From: Vagococcus carniphilus
GTDB taxonomy: Bacteria > Bacillota > Bacilli > Lactobacillales > Vagococcaceae
Reading direction: 5' to 3'
DNA length: 64,000 bases
Assembly: GCF_014397115.1 (NCBI RefSeq)
Contig: NZ_CP060720.1
Coordinates: 1,256,001-1,320,000 of the forward strand
The notes beneath the pieces were generated by a model, which did no database searches, had not been told where the DNA came from, and saw only the letters and a list, made by a program, of their open reading frames with translations. The translations under genes were made by a program, and so were the position numbers. This document shows positions 42,098-51,668 of the stretch, piece after piece (the first letter of the stretch is position 1; each line of letters opens with the position of its first letter).

Positions 42098-42720
42098 TTT
42101 GAAACAGTCAAATAGAAGTCATGTAAATAATCTAGGTTTTCTATTTGTTCGTTACATTTATGACTATCTTTACAAATATAATTTCCTTTTTTAGTATAGG
42201 TTCCATCACCAGCACTTTTAGTGGTTGTTAAAAACATGGCTACATTATCTACTTTATGGCAAATGGAACAAACATTTTTAATCACATCTGTTGACATAAC
42301 TCCGTATAAACCAACAAGTTTATCGTCTAAATAAAAAGTGATGTATTTTCGCTGTGTACCAATGTCATCCCAAGCAAAGTAAGTAACATCATGAAAATCA
42401 TAATGATCACGAATAGGATATTTAATTTTCTTAACTTTTTTAAAGGTTTTTTGAATCTGTTTATCTGTTACCAATTTAAAAGGAATAACTTGTTGTTTTA
42501 ACTCTCTAAAGATTGGTTCAGCTTTTGCTTTTGTTAAAGTTATATCAAAAATTTTAGATTCAAATTCGTTGTATTTTTCTTCTCCTAAAAGCGGTCTTAT
42601 TGTTTCTGACACTAACATTTCATTTGCCGAAAGGGTATTTTTGTCACTTACTGTTTTATAAACATTAATTAAGTGAAGGACTTGATTTTCTATTTGATTA
42701 AATTCATATGGTTGTAGCAT
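42094..42720 (-). CDS. FusB/FusC-family EF-G-binding protein
   Basis: The 208-residue protein has an N-terminal helical domain (MLQPYEFNQIENQVLHLINVYKTV) and a C-terminal treble-clef zinc finger with CSICHK and CKDSHKCNEQ as the four-cysteine ligand set, plus GLYGVMSTDVIKNVC. This is the FusB/C family (PF07299-like EF-G-binding proteins), which pull EF-G off the ribosome and can give fusidic acid resistance. Chromosomal homologs are found in several Firmicutes. Whether this copy gives resistance is not readable from sequence. It is a single gene, convergent with the YjeM-like transporter. Confidence 0.85.
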   Translation of the reverse strand: MLQPYEFNQIENQVLHLINVYKTVSDKNTLSANEMLVSETIRPLLGEEKYNEFESKIFDITLTKAKAEPIFRELKQQVIPFKLVTDKQIQKTFKKVKKIKYPIRDHYDFHDVTYFAWDDIGTQRKYITFYLDDKLVGLYGVMSTDVIKNVCSICHKVDNVAMFLTTTKSAGDGTYTKKGNYICKDSHKCNEQIENLDYLHDFYLTVSK

Positions 42721-42972
42721 ATTATTTCCCTACTTTCTTTTTAATATGATACTATGGGAAAATAATCTACTATTGATAATTTATTATCTCAAAGTATCAT
42801 TAGTTACATGAAACTCTGACATAAGATAAAGATGATAAAATCATCTCAATCACCTCCTAAAGTGCTAGTCGTATTGTAAAAAAAATTATTAAAAAAGTAA
42901 AGTAAAAAGAATAATTTATTTAGTATAGGAGACATTATATAGTAGGAACAAATGAATAAGGAGGAAATATTT

Positions 42973-43494
42973 ATGTTGTATTATGTAAGAAAAGCAAAAG
43001 CAGAAGATTTAGAAACTATTTTATTAGTCATTGAAGATGGACGAAACACATTGAATCAACAAAATATTCCGCAGTGGAGAAATAATGATGGACCAAATAG
43101 AAAAATAATAATAGAAGATATTCACTTGGAAGAAGGATATGTTTTAATAGAAGATAACGAAATTGTAGGTTATGGAACAATTACTAAAAAAGAACAAGCC
43201 AGTTATGATGAGATAACAAATGGTGATTGGCTAGCTTCAACATACTATGTATCTCTTCATAGAGTTGTCATTCATTCTAAAATAAAACAAAGAGGGATGA
43301 GTCAGTTCTTTCTAGGTCATTTAATTTCATTCTCAAAAGAACAAGGTTTTAATGACATTCGTATTGATACGCATCCGATTAACAGCCGAATGAGGAAAGT
43401 AATCGAAAAAGCGGGCTTCTCTTACCGTGGAGACATTATTTTGCCTGTTGAAAACGGTGAAAGAGAAGCCTTCCAAATTCTATTAGAAAATTAA
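42973..43494 (+). CDS. GNAT-family N-acetyltransferase
   Basis: The ATG at 42973 is chosen: AAGGAGG lies 8 nt upstream, better than the in-frame ATG at 42952. The 173-aa protein has a GNAT fold pattern: MLYYVRKAKAEDLETILLVI, LHRVVIHSKIKQRGMSQFFLGHLISFSKEQGFNDIRIDTHPINSRMRKVIEKAGFSYRGDI. The R-G-M-S-Q segment is the acetyl-CoA pyrophosphate loop. The acceptor is unknown. It stands alone, 3 nt before a convergent gene. Confidence 0.85.
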   Translation: MLYYVRKAKAEDLETILLVIEDGRNTLNQQNIPQWRNNDGPNRKIIIEDIHLEEGYVLIEDNEIVGYGTITKKEQASYDEITNGDWLASTYYVSLHRVVIHSKIKQRGMSQFFLGHLISFSKEQGFNDIRIDTHPINSRMRKVIEKAGFSYRGDIILPVENGEREAFQILLEN

Positions 43495-43497
43495 GCT

Positions 43498-44196
43498 TTA
43501 TTCGCATACCCAGGTACCGTTTTTATCAAGATAGCAGTAGCTACCATCCTCAACAAGTACTAAAGGTTCATGTTCTTTTTCAGCAATGGTTTGAATGGCG
43601 TCTTCAATTACTTCTAAAGGTTGAGCGCCATTTATGCTGTATTTGTTGTTAATCACTAGAAAAGGAACACCACTTATTCCGTAATTTTGTGCTAATTGCA
43701 AATCTTCGTTTACTGCTTCTAGTGTTTTATTATCATTAAAGGTAGTCATAAATGCTTCCCATTTAAGATCTGTCTCAAGAATTATTTCTTTGATAATAGC
43801 CATCGATTCAATATTTTTATTTTCAACAAATAATTTTTCTTGAATCTTATCAAAAACAGACCAGTAAGTTTCTTCATTTCCAAGAATTTGAGCTGATTTA
43901 GCAGCTAAAAGGCCGTTCTTAGAAGTTGGAAAAGGAAAGTCAGTTTCTTTCATACCAGTAATATTAAAACGGTGCAGAGAGTCATTTTCATTAGCTTGTT
44001 GCCAATGAGAGAGTATTTCTTTTTTAGCAATCTCTCTTGAACCAAACATTTGTATTAAATCAGCTTCATCCCAAGCCAAAGCAAAAGATCGGTGAATTAT
44101 TTCCACATTAGGATATTTTTTTTGAATCTCACGCATTCGGTGAGACATCGGAAAACAGAAACTGCAAATAACATCATGAAAAAATTCTATTTTCAT
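43498..44196 (-). CDS. DsbA-family oxidoreductase (FrnE-like)
   Basis: The start ATG at 44196 has AGGTGG 9 nt upstream and homology begins MKIEFFHDVICSFCFPMSHRM; a longer frame reaching 44256 is not supported. The 232-aa protein has a thioredoxin fold with the redox motif Cys11-Ser-Phe-Cys14 and the cis-proline region GISGVPFLVINNKYSINGAQ. No signal peptide is seen, so it acts in the cytosol. Related proteins are FrnE and YwbO-like thiol oxidoreductases. Target unknown. Confidence 0.85.
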   Translation of the reverse strand: MKIEFFHDVICSFCFPMSHRMREIQKKYPNVEIIHRSFALAWDEADLIQMFGSREIAKKEILSHWQQANENDSLHRFNITGMKETDFPFPTSKNGLLAAKSAQILGNEETYWSVFDKIQEKLFVENKNIESMAIIKEIILETDLKWEAFMTTFNDNKTLEAVNEDLQLAQNYGISGVPFLVINNKYSINGAQPLEVIEDAIQTIAEKEHEPLVLVEDGSYCYLDKNGTWVCE

Positions 44197-44322
44197 TAAG
44201 TGTAACCACCTATCATTTATTTGCTCTATCATAGCTCGGTAAAATAAAAAAAACAAAAGATATGCTTACTGTCTCTTTGTGAAAAAATAAGTAGTATATC
44301 TATCTACTAATAAGAAAGGAAA

Positions 44323-45486
44323 GTGAAACCTTTGCCAATATTAGAGTTACCAGAAATAAAAGAATATGACTTACCAGAATTTAGGGCACTAACTATCAAA
44401 GAACGACTAGAAATTTATGCTAGATTAACTAGAAGTCAACGAGAATTGATTGATGCTCATCGAAAGTATTTAATTAAATCAGAATTCTTAAAGGATAGTT
44501 ACTTAAAAGCATCAGATTGGGAATTTCAGGATTTAAAAATTGATTTGAATTATCCTGAAAAAGAGTCGAATCAAACATTATTGTATTGCGAATGTGGAAG
44601 ACGTTTGAAATATCAATATATTGTCAAATCAAAAGAAACTGGCAAAGTAATGGGACTTGGTAGTCAGCATTTTAAAGATCACTTAAAAATTCCCCAACAA
44701 GTGGCAACAGAAATTGTCAATCGATTGAACAATGTTGATTTGGCATTAGATGAGTTACTTTGGTTAAAACGCTATGGTTTTGAGTTTCCAGAAGAACTCT
44801 GGGAAGTTTATGCTTTCAATCTTTACCAAATACAACAAGCCAATACAGAGTACGAAATTAACTTTTCTCTTGCACATCGTTTAGTAGATTTTAAAAAAGC
44901 AAACATGCCTCTTTATGTCACGGATTTTAAAGCAGTTCAACAAGAAATAGAAAAGATGAGTCAAATAGGGAGAGAAGAGGATAAAGATTCTCTAACAGAA
45001 GAAGGATTTACTCGCTTTAAAAAAAGTTTGCCAACCAATTTAAAAAAGGAGACATTATTTAATCAAGCTCTTATTTGGTCTAGTCAAATTCAAAAACGAA
45101 TAGAAACTCATTCGGAAGTGCCAGTGTTACCTAAACGATTTTTTGAAGAACTTTTTCTGATTTTAAAGGAAGAAAATGAGGTCAGTAGAAAACGACATTT
45201 AAGTTATTTTTCAAATAAAGGAATGGGAAAATGGATTCAAAAAGAAGTGTATGATCATTTACTTGAAAAAGTGGAAGAATATGGATTAAATTCTTCTTTT
45301 TTAGATGAAATACACCCGTTTATGAGAGTAGGATTGTCTCCTTTTGTAGAAACATTAGAATCTTCTAAAAAATTAAATGACGAAAAAGTTAAGAATTCAG
45401 TTAAAAAAATAACAAATTTGTTGAGTGAGTTTGATAAAGAAATTCAGCGAGAAATCGTGAAAAATCTAAGTGCTTTTATAGAATAA
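44323..45486 (+). CDS. uncharacterised protein with a CxC motif (possibly DUF3895)
   Basis: I do not firmly recognise this 387-aa protein. It is soluble, charged and largely helical. A conserved-looking patch is LLYCECGRRLKYQYIVKSKETG, followed by GLGSQHFKDHLKIP, with a Cys-x-Cys pair and a late His that could bind a metal. DUF3895 proteins of bacilli have a similar patch, but I cannot confirm it. Starts: GTG 44323 is only 2 nt after AAAGGA; TTG 44332 is 11 nt after it, so the start is uncertain. No operon partners. Confidence 0.6.
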   Translation: MKPLPILELPEIKEYDLPEFRALTIKERLEIYARLTRSQRELIDAHRKYLIKSEFLKDSYLKASDWEFQDLKIDLNYPEKESNQTLLYCECGRRLKYQYIVKSKETGKVMGLGSQHFKDHLKIPQQVATEIVNRLNNVDLALDELLWLKRYGFEFPEELWEVYAFNLYQIQQANTEYEINFSLAHRLVDFKKANMPLYVTDFKAVQQEIEKMSQIGREEDKDSLTEEGFTRFKKSLPTNLKKETLFNQALIWSSQIQKRIETHSEVPVLPKRFFEELFLILKEENEVSRKRHLSYFSNKGMGKWIQKEVYDHLLEKVEEYGLNSSFLDEIHPFMRVGLSPFVETLESSKKLNDEKVKNSVKKITNLLSEFDKEIQREIVKNLSAFIE

Positions 45487-45682
45487 CACAAATTAAACTT
45501 AAAATAATCAAGAGGTTAATTTTTTTGAAAGTTGAAAACGGTTAATGTTAAGTGATAATGATATTAAAGTTATGTAAGATATTGGTTTAATAATGGTTAT
45601 TTAGCTTTAATGTTAAATACTATTTCTTTTTTACGTGTTATATTTGTATTGCAATAATAATTGTAGAAAAGGAGAGGTACAA

Positions 45683-47167
45683 ATGGAGAAAAAACAGAAG
45701 TTAACGTTAAAAGCTCTTATTCTTATGATCTTCACTTCAGTATTTGGCTTCACAAACATCATTCGTGCATATTACTTAATGGGGTATGGCTCTATTATAT
45801 GGTATGTATTGGCAGCGGTAACATTCTTCCTGCCTTTTGCGTTTATGTTGTCAGAGTACGGAGCAGCTTTCAAGGATAGTAAAGGTGGTATTTATTCTTG
45901 GATGGCAGAATCGGTAAATCCAAAATTCGCTTTCGTTGGAACATTCATGTGGTATGCATCATACATTGTATGGATGGTAAACGTAGGTACTGGTATTTGG
46001 ATTCCTTTATCAAACGGAATTTTTGGTGTTGATAAAACACAAACAATGAGCTTTTTTGGACTAAACGGTGTTCAATCGTTAGGTCTACTAGGAGTTTTAT
46101 GGATTTTACTAATCACTTTTGTTTCATCTAAAGGGTTAGATAAAATCAAAAAAATTACTTCTGTTGGTGGTACAGCGGTTGCATTACTTAACGTTGTATT
46201 GATTCTTGGTGGTTTAATCATTTTAGCTTTAAACAAAGGTCAAATGGCAGAGCCGGTAACAGCAGCAGCATTTACTACATCACCAAATGCTGATTATCAA
46301 TCAATTATATCTGTATTCAGTTTCTTAGTATTTGCTATTTTTGCTTACGGTGGACTTGAAGTTGTAGGTGGGTTAGTAGATGAAACTGAAAATGCTGAAG
46401 TAACTTTCCCTAAAGGGGTAACAATTTCAGCAATCGTTATTGCTGTTGGTTATGCTGTAGGTATCTTTATTATGGGTGCGTTTACTAACTGGACATTCGC
46501 ATTTACTCAATTCTCTGATGCTGAAATTACATTAGGAAACGTAGCTTATGTAGCGATGAATAACATGGGTTACCAATTAGGTCTTGCCCTTCACTTACCA
46601 GAAGCTACAGCTGTTACTGTTGGTATGTGGGTAAGTCGTTACATGGGATTATCTATGTTCTTAGCTTTAACTGGTGCATTCTTTACTTTAATCTTCTCAC
46701 CATTAAAACAATTAATCGAAGGAACTCCAGAAGAAATCTGGCCTAAGAGTTTTAGTAAAAGAGAAAATGGTTTACCAGTTGTAGCAATGAGAGTTCAAGC
46801 TGGTATTGTTATTGCTATCATTTTAGCAGTTTCATTTGGTGGAGATAGTGCCAAAGCGTTCTTCGACATCTTAGTAGCTATGACTAACGTATCAATGACA
46901 ATTCCTTATATGTTCTTAGCTTTAGCATTCTTAGGATTCAAGAAAAAAGATGACATTCATAAACCGTTTGAAATTTATAAATCTAAATCATTCTATAAGA
47001 TTGCTGTATTTAGTGTAACTTTCGTAGTTGGTTTTGCGAACGTCTTTACAATTATCAATCCTTCATTAAATGGTAATGTAAAAGAAACAATCTTCTCAAT
47101 TTTAGGACCAGTATTCTTTGGTGTACTAGCATACATCATGTATACTCGTTATGAAAAAAAACAATAA
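45683..47167 (+). CDS. APC-family amino acid transporter, YjeM-like (paralog 2)
   Basis: The ATG at 45683 follows AAAGGAGAGG closely and gives 494 aa; an upstream in-frame ATG at 45635 has no ribosome site. The protein is very similar to the transporter at 40492 throughout (LMIFTSVFGFTNIIRAYYLMGYGSIIWYVLAAVTFFLPFAFMLSE). Codon choice here is more biased to ATC, AAC and TTC than in paralog 1, suggesting higher expression. It lies 39 nt upstream of an M29 aminopeptidase gene, consistent with uptake or exchange of peptide-derived amino acids. Substrate unknown. Confidence 0.87.
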   Translation: MEKKQKLTLKALILMIFTSVFGFTNIIRAYYLMGYGSIIWYVLAAVTFFLPFAFMLSEYGAAFKDSKGGIYSWMAESVNPKFAFVGTFMWYASYIVWMVNVGTGIWIPLSNGIFGVDKTQTMSFFGLNGVQSLGLLGVLWILLITFVSSKGLDKIKKITSVGGTAVALLNVVLILGGLIILALNKGQMAEPVTAAAFTTSPNADYQSIISVFSFLVFAIFAYGGLEVVGGLVDETENAEVTFPKGVTISAIVIAVGYAVGIFIMGAFTNWTFAFTQFSDAEITLGNVAYVAMNNMGYQLGLALHLPEATAVTVGMWVSRYMGLSMFLALTGAFFTLIFSPLKQLIEGTPEEIWPKSFSKRENGLPVVAMRVQAGIVIAIILAVSFGGDSAKAFFDILVAMTNVSMTIPYMFLALAFLGFKKKDDIHKPFEIYKSKSFYKIAVFSVTFVVGFANVFTIINPSLNGNVKETIFSILGPVFFGVLAYIMYTRYEKKQ

Positions 47168-47206
47168 AACTGTAAAAAAATAAACAATTAGAGGGAGTCT
47201 TTTTAA

Positions 47207-48439
47207 ATGGATAAATTTAATCATTATTTAGATAAATATGCTGAATTAATCGTTAGAACTGGTGTTAACGTAAGTGATAACCATAGCGTTATTTTAGAAA
47301 TCTCTGTAACACAAGCTCCGCTAGCTCGTTTAATTACAAAAAAAGCCTATGAAATGGGCGCTAAAGAAGTTATTGTAAGATGGAATGATGATGAAATCTT
47401 AAAAGAAACAGTAGCTCATAAAGATGCTGTTGCTTTAGAAACAGTTACTTCATACCAATTAGAAGAAGTACAAGATTGGGTAGATAAAAAAGCTTCAAGA
47501 ATTAGTGTTGTTTCAGCTAACCCAGATGCTTTGTCAGGTGTGCCTTCTGAACGTGTTGGCTTATACCAAAAATTTGACCGTAAATTATTATTTAACTTAC
47601 GTCAAGCTGGCCAATCAAATAAAATTAGTTGGACAGTAGTAGCTGCATCAGGTGCTGAGTGGGCTAAGAAAGTATTCCCAGAATTAGCAACTGAAGAAGA
47701 ACAAGTAGATGCTTTATGGGATGCAATCTTTAAAGCAACTAAAGTTTATGCTGATGATCCTGTGGAAGCTTGGCAAAAACACGAAGCAACATTAAGAGAA
47801 AAAGCAGACATGTTAAATAAAGAACAGTTTGTTAAATTACACTATACAGCGCCGGGAACTGACTTAACAGTTGGATTACCTAAAAACCATGTATGGGATA
47901 GCGCTCGTAGTATTAATGCTTCTGGTGAAGAATTTATGGCAAATATGCCAACAGAAGAAGTCTTTACAGCTCCAGATTGCCGTGTTGCTGATGGTTTTGT
48001 AACAAGTACTAAACCATTAAGCTACGGTGGAACAACTTTAGTTGATATGGTATTCCATTTTGAAAATGGTCAAATCGTTAAAGCCGAAGCTGGCGAAGGT
48101 GAAGACGTGTTAAATCATTTAATCGATATGGACCCAGGTTCAAGACGATTAGGTGAAGTAGCATTAGTTCCAGATCCATCACCAATCTCTCAATCAGGTA
48201 TTACATTCTATAATACTTTGTTTGATGAAAATGCTTCTAACCATTTAGCAATTGGAAATGGTTATGCATTTAATATTGAAGATGGAACAAACAAATCAGA
48301 AGAAGAATTGGAAGCAATTGGCTTAAACCGTAGCCAAAACCATGTGGACTTCATGATTGGTTCTGACAAAATGGATGTTGATGGTATCAGAGAAGATGGA
48401 ACAATTGTTCCTATCTTCAGAAATGGTAACTGGGCATAA
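47207..48439 (+). CDS. M29-family aminopeptidase (AmpS/PepS-like)
   Basis: The 410-residue protein has M29 segments: LHYTAPGTDLTVGLP, GEEFMANMPTEEVFTAPDCRVADGFVTSTKPLSYGGTTLVD, KAEAGEGEDVLNHLI, RRLGEVALVPDPSPIS and NTLFDENASNHLAIGNGYAF, which contain the Glu, His and Asp metal ligands of this family. It trims N-terminal residues from peptides in the cytosol. It follows the YjeM-like transporter on the same strand and a terminator stands after it. Confidence 0.93.
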   Translation: MDKFNHYLDKYAELIVRTGVNVSDNHSVILEISVTQAPLARLITKKAYEMGAKEVIVRWNDDEILKETVAHKDAVALETVTSYQLEEVQDWVDKKASRISVVSANPDALSGVPSERVGLYQKFDRKLLFNLRQAGQSNKISWTVVAASGAEWAKKVFPELATEEEQVDALWDAIFKATKVYADDPVEAWQKHEATLREKADMLNKEQFVKLHYTAPGTDLTVGLPKNHVWDSARSINASGEEFMANMPTEEVFTAPDCRVADGFVTSTKPLSYGGTTLVDMVFHFENGQIVKAEAGEGEDVLNHLIDMDPGSRRLGEVALVPDPSPISQSGITFYNTLFDENASNHLAIGNGYAFNIEDGTNKSEEELEAIGLNRSQNHVDFMIGSDKMDVDGIREDGTIVPIFRNGNWA

Positions 48440-48454
48440 AAATAAGTTAAAAGT

Positions 48455-48496
48455 AAAGAGAGTAAGGACGTTAAAAATGTTCCTACTCTCTTTTTT
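48455..48496 (+). terminator. terminator after the aminopeptidase
   Basis: AAAGAGAGTAAGGA pairs, with one bulge, with TCCTACTCTCTTT; T-run follows. Confidence 0.85.
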
Positions 48497-48607
48497 GTGT
48501 TATTAAAAAAGTAAAAACTTTGTTTTGATTCTCTCAGGGAATTAAGGCAAAGTTTTTTCATTTTATCCAATCTGCACAAACAAATATTTAAAATTGTGAA
48601 AAACTGA

Positions 48608-48626
48608 GAATGTAACCGTTTTAAAA
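48608..48626 (+). promoter_or_regulatory. shared 19-bp element upstream of the allantoin permease (cre-like)
   Basis: GAATGTAACCGTTTTAAAA recurs with one change at 51591 before allC. ATGTAACCGTTTTAA matches the cre consensus at all but one fixed position, so CcpA is the simplest reader; an allantoin regulator is the alternative. Confidence 0.45.
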
Positions 48627-48676
48627 TTTAAGTATGATGAAACCGTAGTTGATAGACAGGCTTTAAAGAGGAGGAG

Positions 48677-50179
48677 ATGACGATAAAGCAAAAAGATGAT
48701 TTTTCACTAAAACAAGAAGTGAAATTATCTGAAAAAGAAATAATTAGCTTTAAAAAAAGAGGCTATAACGATGATTTATTGCCAAAAACTAAAGAAAAGC
48801 GTCATATGTCAACAATGAATTATTTCACTCTTTGGATGGGATCGGTTCATAATATTCCAAACTATACAGCTGTAGGTGGCTTTTTATATTTAGGGCTTTC
48901 CCCCCTAGGCGTTATGTCGGCTTTAGTCATTAGTAGTATGGCAGTTGCTGCTTTACTTGTTTTAAATGGTAAAGCAGGATCAACCTATGGAATTCCATTT
49001 TCTATGCATTTAAGGGCAACGTATGGAGATGTAGGAGCAAAACTACCAGGTTTTCTTAGAGGAGTGGTAGTTGCTATTGCTTGGTTTGGTTTACAAAATT
49101 ATACAGCTTCCCTTGCTTTGCTGATTTTAATTGGAAAAATTTGGCCTGATTTTCTTCTTTTAGGAAGTGGGTTTTCCTTTTTCGGACTTTCTTTTCCAGG
49201 TTTGATTTCTTTTACTGTATTTTGGTTCATTAATTTACTAATTGGACTTGGTGGCGGTAAGGCGCTTAATAAATTTACAGCTATTTTAAACCCATTAATC
49301 TATGTTGTTTTTATCGGTATGGCAATTTGGGCGATTCGGGTTAGTGGTGGCATTATGTCTATTTTGAATTTTACACCTGAGATAACTCAGTCAACATCTT
49401 CTTCAAAAATATTAACTTACTTAATCATTATCAATGCAGTGCTTGCTGTTTGGGCAGGACCTGGAGCAAGTGTCTCAGATTTTACTCAAAATGCGGTATC
49501 CACTAAATCTCAACGAATTGGTCAAAGTGCGAGTCTAGTTGTTGGCTATACGATATTTGCTTTTTCTAGTATTTCGATCCTGATTGGTGGTTCGATCTAT
49601 TACGGTGTTGATGAATGGAATGTTTTAAATATTGTTAATAAATGGGATCACTTTCCGGCCATGCTTCTTTCAATCATTGTTTTATTGATGACGACAATTT
49701 CAACGAATGCTACAGGGAATATCGTGCCGGCAGCTTATCAGCTTTCAGCTCTATTTCCAAAACAGATTAATTATAAAAAAGGTGTTGTTATTGCCAGTGT
49801 AATAAGTTTTCTGATGATGCCTTGGAAATTAATGGACAACTCAGAAAGTATTTTTAATTTTTTGAATATGATAGGAGCAACATTAGGACCTGTCGCAGGC
49901 GTTATGCTTGCTCACTATTTCTTTATTTTAAAAGAAAAAATAAATTTAGATGAGCTTTATATGGATCAAACAAAAAATAATCAAGGAAATAGTTATAAAG
50001 GAATTAATAAAGAGGCTTACATTGCGACAATAACAGCTCTTCTTATTTCATTATTAGGACAAGTTAACGATAGCTTTAGTTTGATTTCGAAACTATCTTT
50101 TCTCATAGGTTTTGTCATGTCGTTTAGTATTTACCTTGTTTTAAAAAAGAAAACTGGTCACAAGAAAGGGAAGATTTAA
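48677..50179 (+). CDS. NCS1-family allantoin permease
   Basis: The 500-aa membrane protein has about twelve helices and the NCS1 opening pattern: NYFTLWMGSVHNIPNYTAVGGFLYLGLSPLGVM, TYGIPFSMHLRATYGDVGAKLPGFLRGVVVAIAWFGLQNY and WAGPGASVSDFTQNA. Family members (PucI, YbbW, Mhp1) carry allantoin, hydantoins, uracil or cytosine with Na+ or H+. Being directly followed (no gap) by allantoinase, allantoin is the expected substrate. The purine-rich GAGGAGGAG runs right up to the ATG, so the exact start is somewhat uncertain. Confidence 0.88.
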   Translation: MTIKQKDDFSLKQEVKLSEKEIISFKKRGYNDDLLPKTKEKRHMSTMNYFTLWMGSVHNIPNYTAVGGFLYLGLSPLGVMSALVISSMAVAALLVLNGKAGSTYGIPFSMHLRATYGDVGAKLPGFLRGVVVAIAWFGLQNYTASLALLILIGKIWPDFLLLGSGFSFFGLSFPGLISFTVFWFINLLIGLGGGKALNKFTAILNPLIYVVFIGMAIWAIRVSGGIMSILNFTPEITQSTSSSKILTYLIIINAVLAVWAGPGASVSDFTQNAVSTKSQRIGQSASLVVGYTIFAFSSISILIGGSIYYGVDEWNVLNIVNKWDHFPAMLLSIIVLLMTTISTNATGNIVPAAYQLSALFPKQINYKKGVVIASVISFLMMPWKLMDNSESIFNFLNMIGATLGPVAGVMLAHYFFILKEKINLDELYMDQTKNNQGNSYKGINKEAYIATITALLISLLGQVNDSFSLISKLSFLIGFVMSFSIYLVLKKKTGHKKGKI

Positions 50180-51544
50180 ATGAATTTTGATTTAATCATA
50201 AAAAATGGACTTGTTATCTTAGATGACGAAGCTAAAAGATTAGACATTGGTGTTTCATCAGGAAAAGTTTCTGCAATTGGACTCAATCTAGGAAAGGGAG
50301 CAGAAACAATTGATGCAACAGATTTTATTGTAAGTCCGGGAATGGTAGATGCCCATGTTCATATTACTGATCCTGGAGGAGGCGTTCGAGACTTTTGGGA
50401 AGGTTATGAAACAGGAACGAATGCTTGTGCTAAAGGTGGTGTTACAACTTTCATGGAAATGCCGTTAAATCAAGTTCCAGCTACAATTGATAAGGAATCT
50501 CTATTGATTAAATATGCGGCAGGAGAAGGAAAACTCTTATCAGATGTCGGCTCTTTTGGTGGTGTGGTTCCTTTTAATTTAAAGGGCGGCATACAAGAAT
50601 TAGATGAAGGAGGTGTCTCTGCTTATAAATGTTTTATGGCAACTTGTGGGGACCGTTCAATTGATGGTGATTTCATGAATGTGGATGATTATTCTCTTTA
50701 TGAAGGAATGAAGCAAGTGGCTAAAACAGGAAAAGTGTTAGCTATTCACGCAGAAAACGCAGCAATCACAGACCGTTTAGGCGAAATGGCGTATCAAAAT
50801 GGTGAAACGACATTAGCTGCTTATGTGAAAACAAGACCTGTATTTACAGAAGTTGAACCCATAAGACGTGCAATCTTATTAGCAAAAGAAACAGGTTGTC
50901 GCATTCATATTTGTCATATTGCTTGTCCAGAAGGTGTTGAAGAAGTAACAAAAGCTAGAAACGAAGGCGTTGATGTTACTTGTGAGACTTGTACCCATTA
51001 TCTTTATTTTGAAACGGATGAACTTGATTCGATAGGACCAATCGTTAAGTGTTCTCCTCCTATTAGAGATAAAAAGGCACAAAATGGTTTGTGGGAGAAA
51101 GTAAATCAGGAAGAAATAGCATTTGTTACGTCTGATCATTCTCCTTGTACACCTGACTTAAAAGATAAAGAAAATGCATTTGAAGCTTGGGGCGGTATTT
51201 CAGGCGTTCAAAATAATGTAGATGTTTTATTTGATGAAGCTGTTCAAAAAAGAGGTATGTCACTCTCACAATTTGCTAAACTAATAGCAACGAATCCTGC
51301 TAAGCGATTTAATTTAGAGGAAAAAGGTTGTATCGCAATAGGAAAAGATGCTGATTTTGTTTTTATATCTCCAAATAATCCTTATACTTTGAAAGCAGAA
51401 GATTTAGCTTATCGAAATAAAATTAGTCCTTATGTTGGACGCACAATTGGTGCTCAGATTGAACGAACTATTTTAAGAGGTCAGACCATTTATTCAAAAG
51501 AAAATGGTATTTCAACTAAACGAATCGGTCGTTTTATAAAATAA
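50180..51544 (+). CDS. allB: allantoinase
   Basis: The 454-aa amidohydrolase has the metal pair His59/His61 in DAHVHITDPG, the carbamylated lysine region VSAYKCFMATCGD, IHAENA, HICHIACPEG and the catalytic TSDHSPCTPDLK. These match AllB rather than dihydropyrimidinase. It opens allantoin to allantoate. Its ATG follows the permease stop directly, so the two genes form one operon; allC then has its own upstream region. Confidence 0.94.
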   Translation: MNFDLIIKNGLVILDDEAKRLDIGVSSGKVSAIGLNLGKGAETIDATDFIVSPGMVDAHVHITDPGGGVRDFWEGYETGTNACAKGGVTTFMEMPLNQVPATIDKESLLIKYAAGEGKLLSDVGSFGGVVPFNLKGGIQELDEGGVSAYKCFMATCGDRSIDGDFMNVDDYSLYEGMKQVAKTGKVLAIHAENAAITDRLGEMAYQNGETTLAAYVKTRPVFTEVEPIRRAILLAKETGCRIHICHIACPEGVEEVTKARNEGVDVTCETCTHYLYFETDELDSIGPIVKCSPPIRDKKAQNGLWEKVNQEEIAFVTSDHSPCTPDLKDKENAFEAWGGISGVQNNVDVLFDEAVQKRGMSLSQFAKLIATNPAKRFNLEEKGCIAIGKDADFVFISPNNPYTLKAEDLAYRNKISPYVGRTIGAQIERTILRGQTIYSKENGISTKRIGRFIK

Positions 51545-51590
51545 GTTGTGCAAAGTGCCTAATAAAAAATATAGAAATAGAACATTGGAT

Positions 51591-51609
51591 GAATGTAATC
51601 GTTTTAAAA
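51591..51609 (+). promoter_or_regulatory. shared 19-bp element upstream of allC (cre-like)
   Basis: GAATGTAATCGTTTTAAAA differs from the element at 48608 by a single base. It lies about 60 nt before the allC ATG in the only sizeable gap of the cluster, suggesting a second transcription start under the same control. Confidence 0.45.
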
Positions 51610-51668
51610 AATGTTTAGACTAACGGTGTAAGAAAGAAATGAAATGTTAAAAGAAGGGAAGATACCGG

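Noticed and set aside
45553-45570. Fur-box-like GATAATGATATTA upstream of the second YjeM-like gene
   Set aside because: The right half does not mirror the left; several mismatches compared with the perfect box at 8080, and no iron genes follow.
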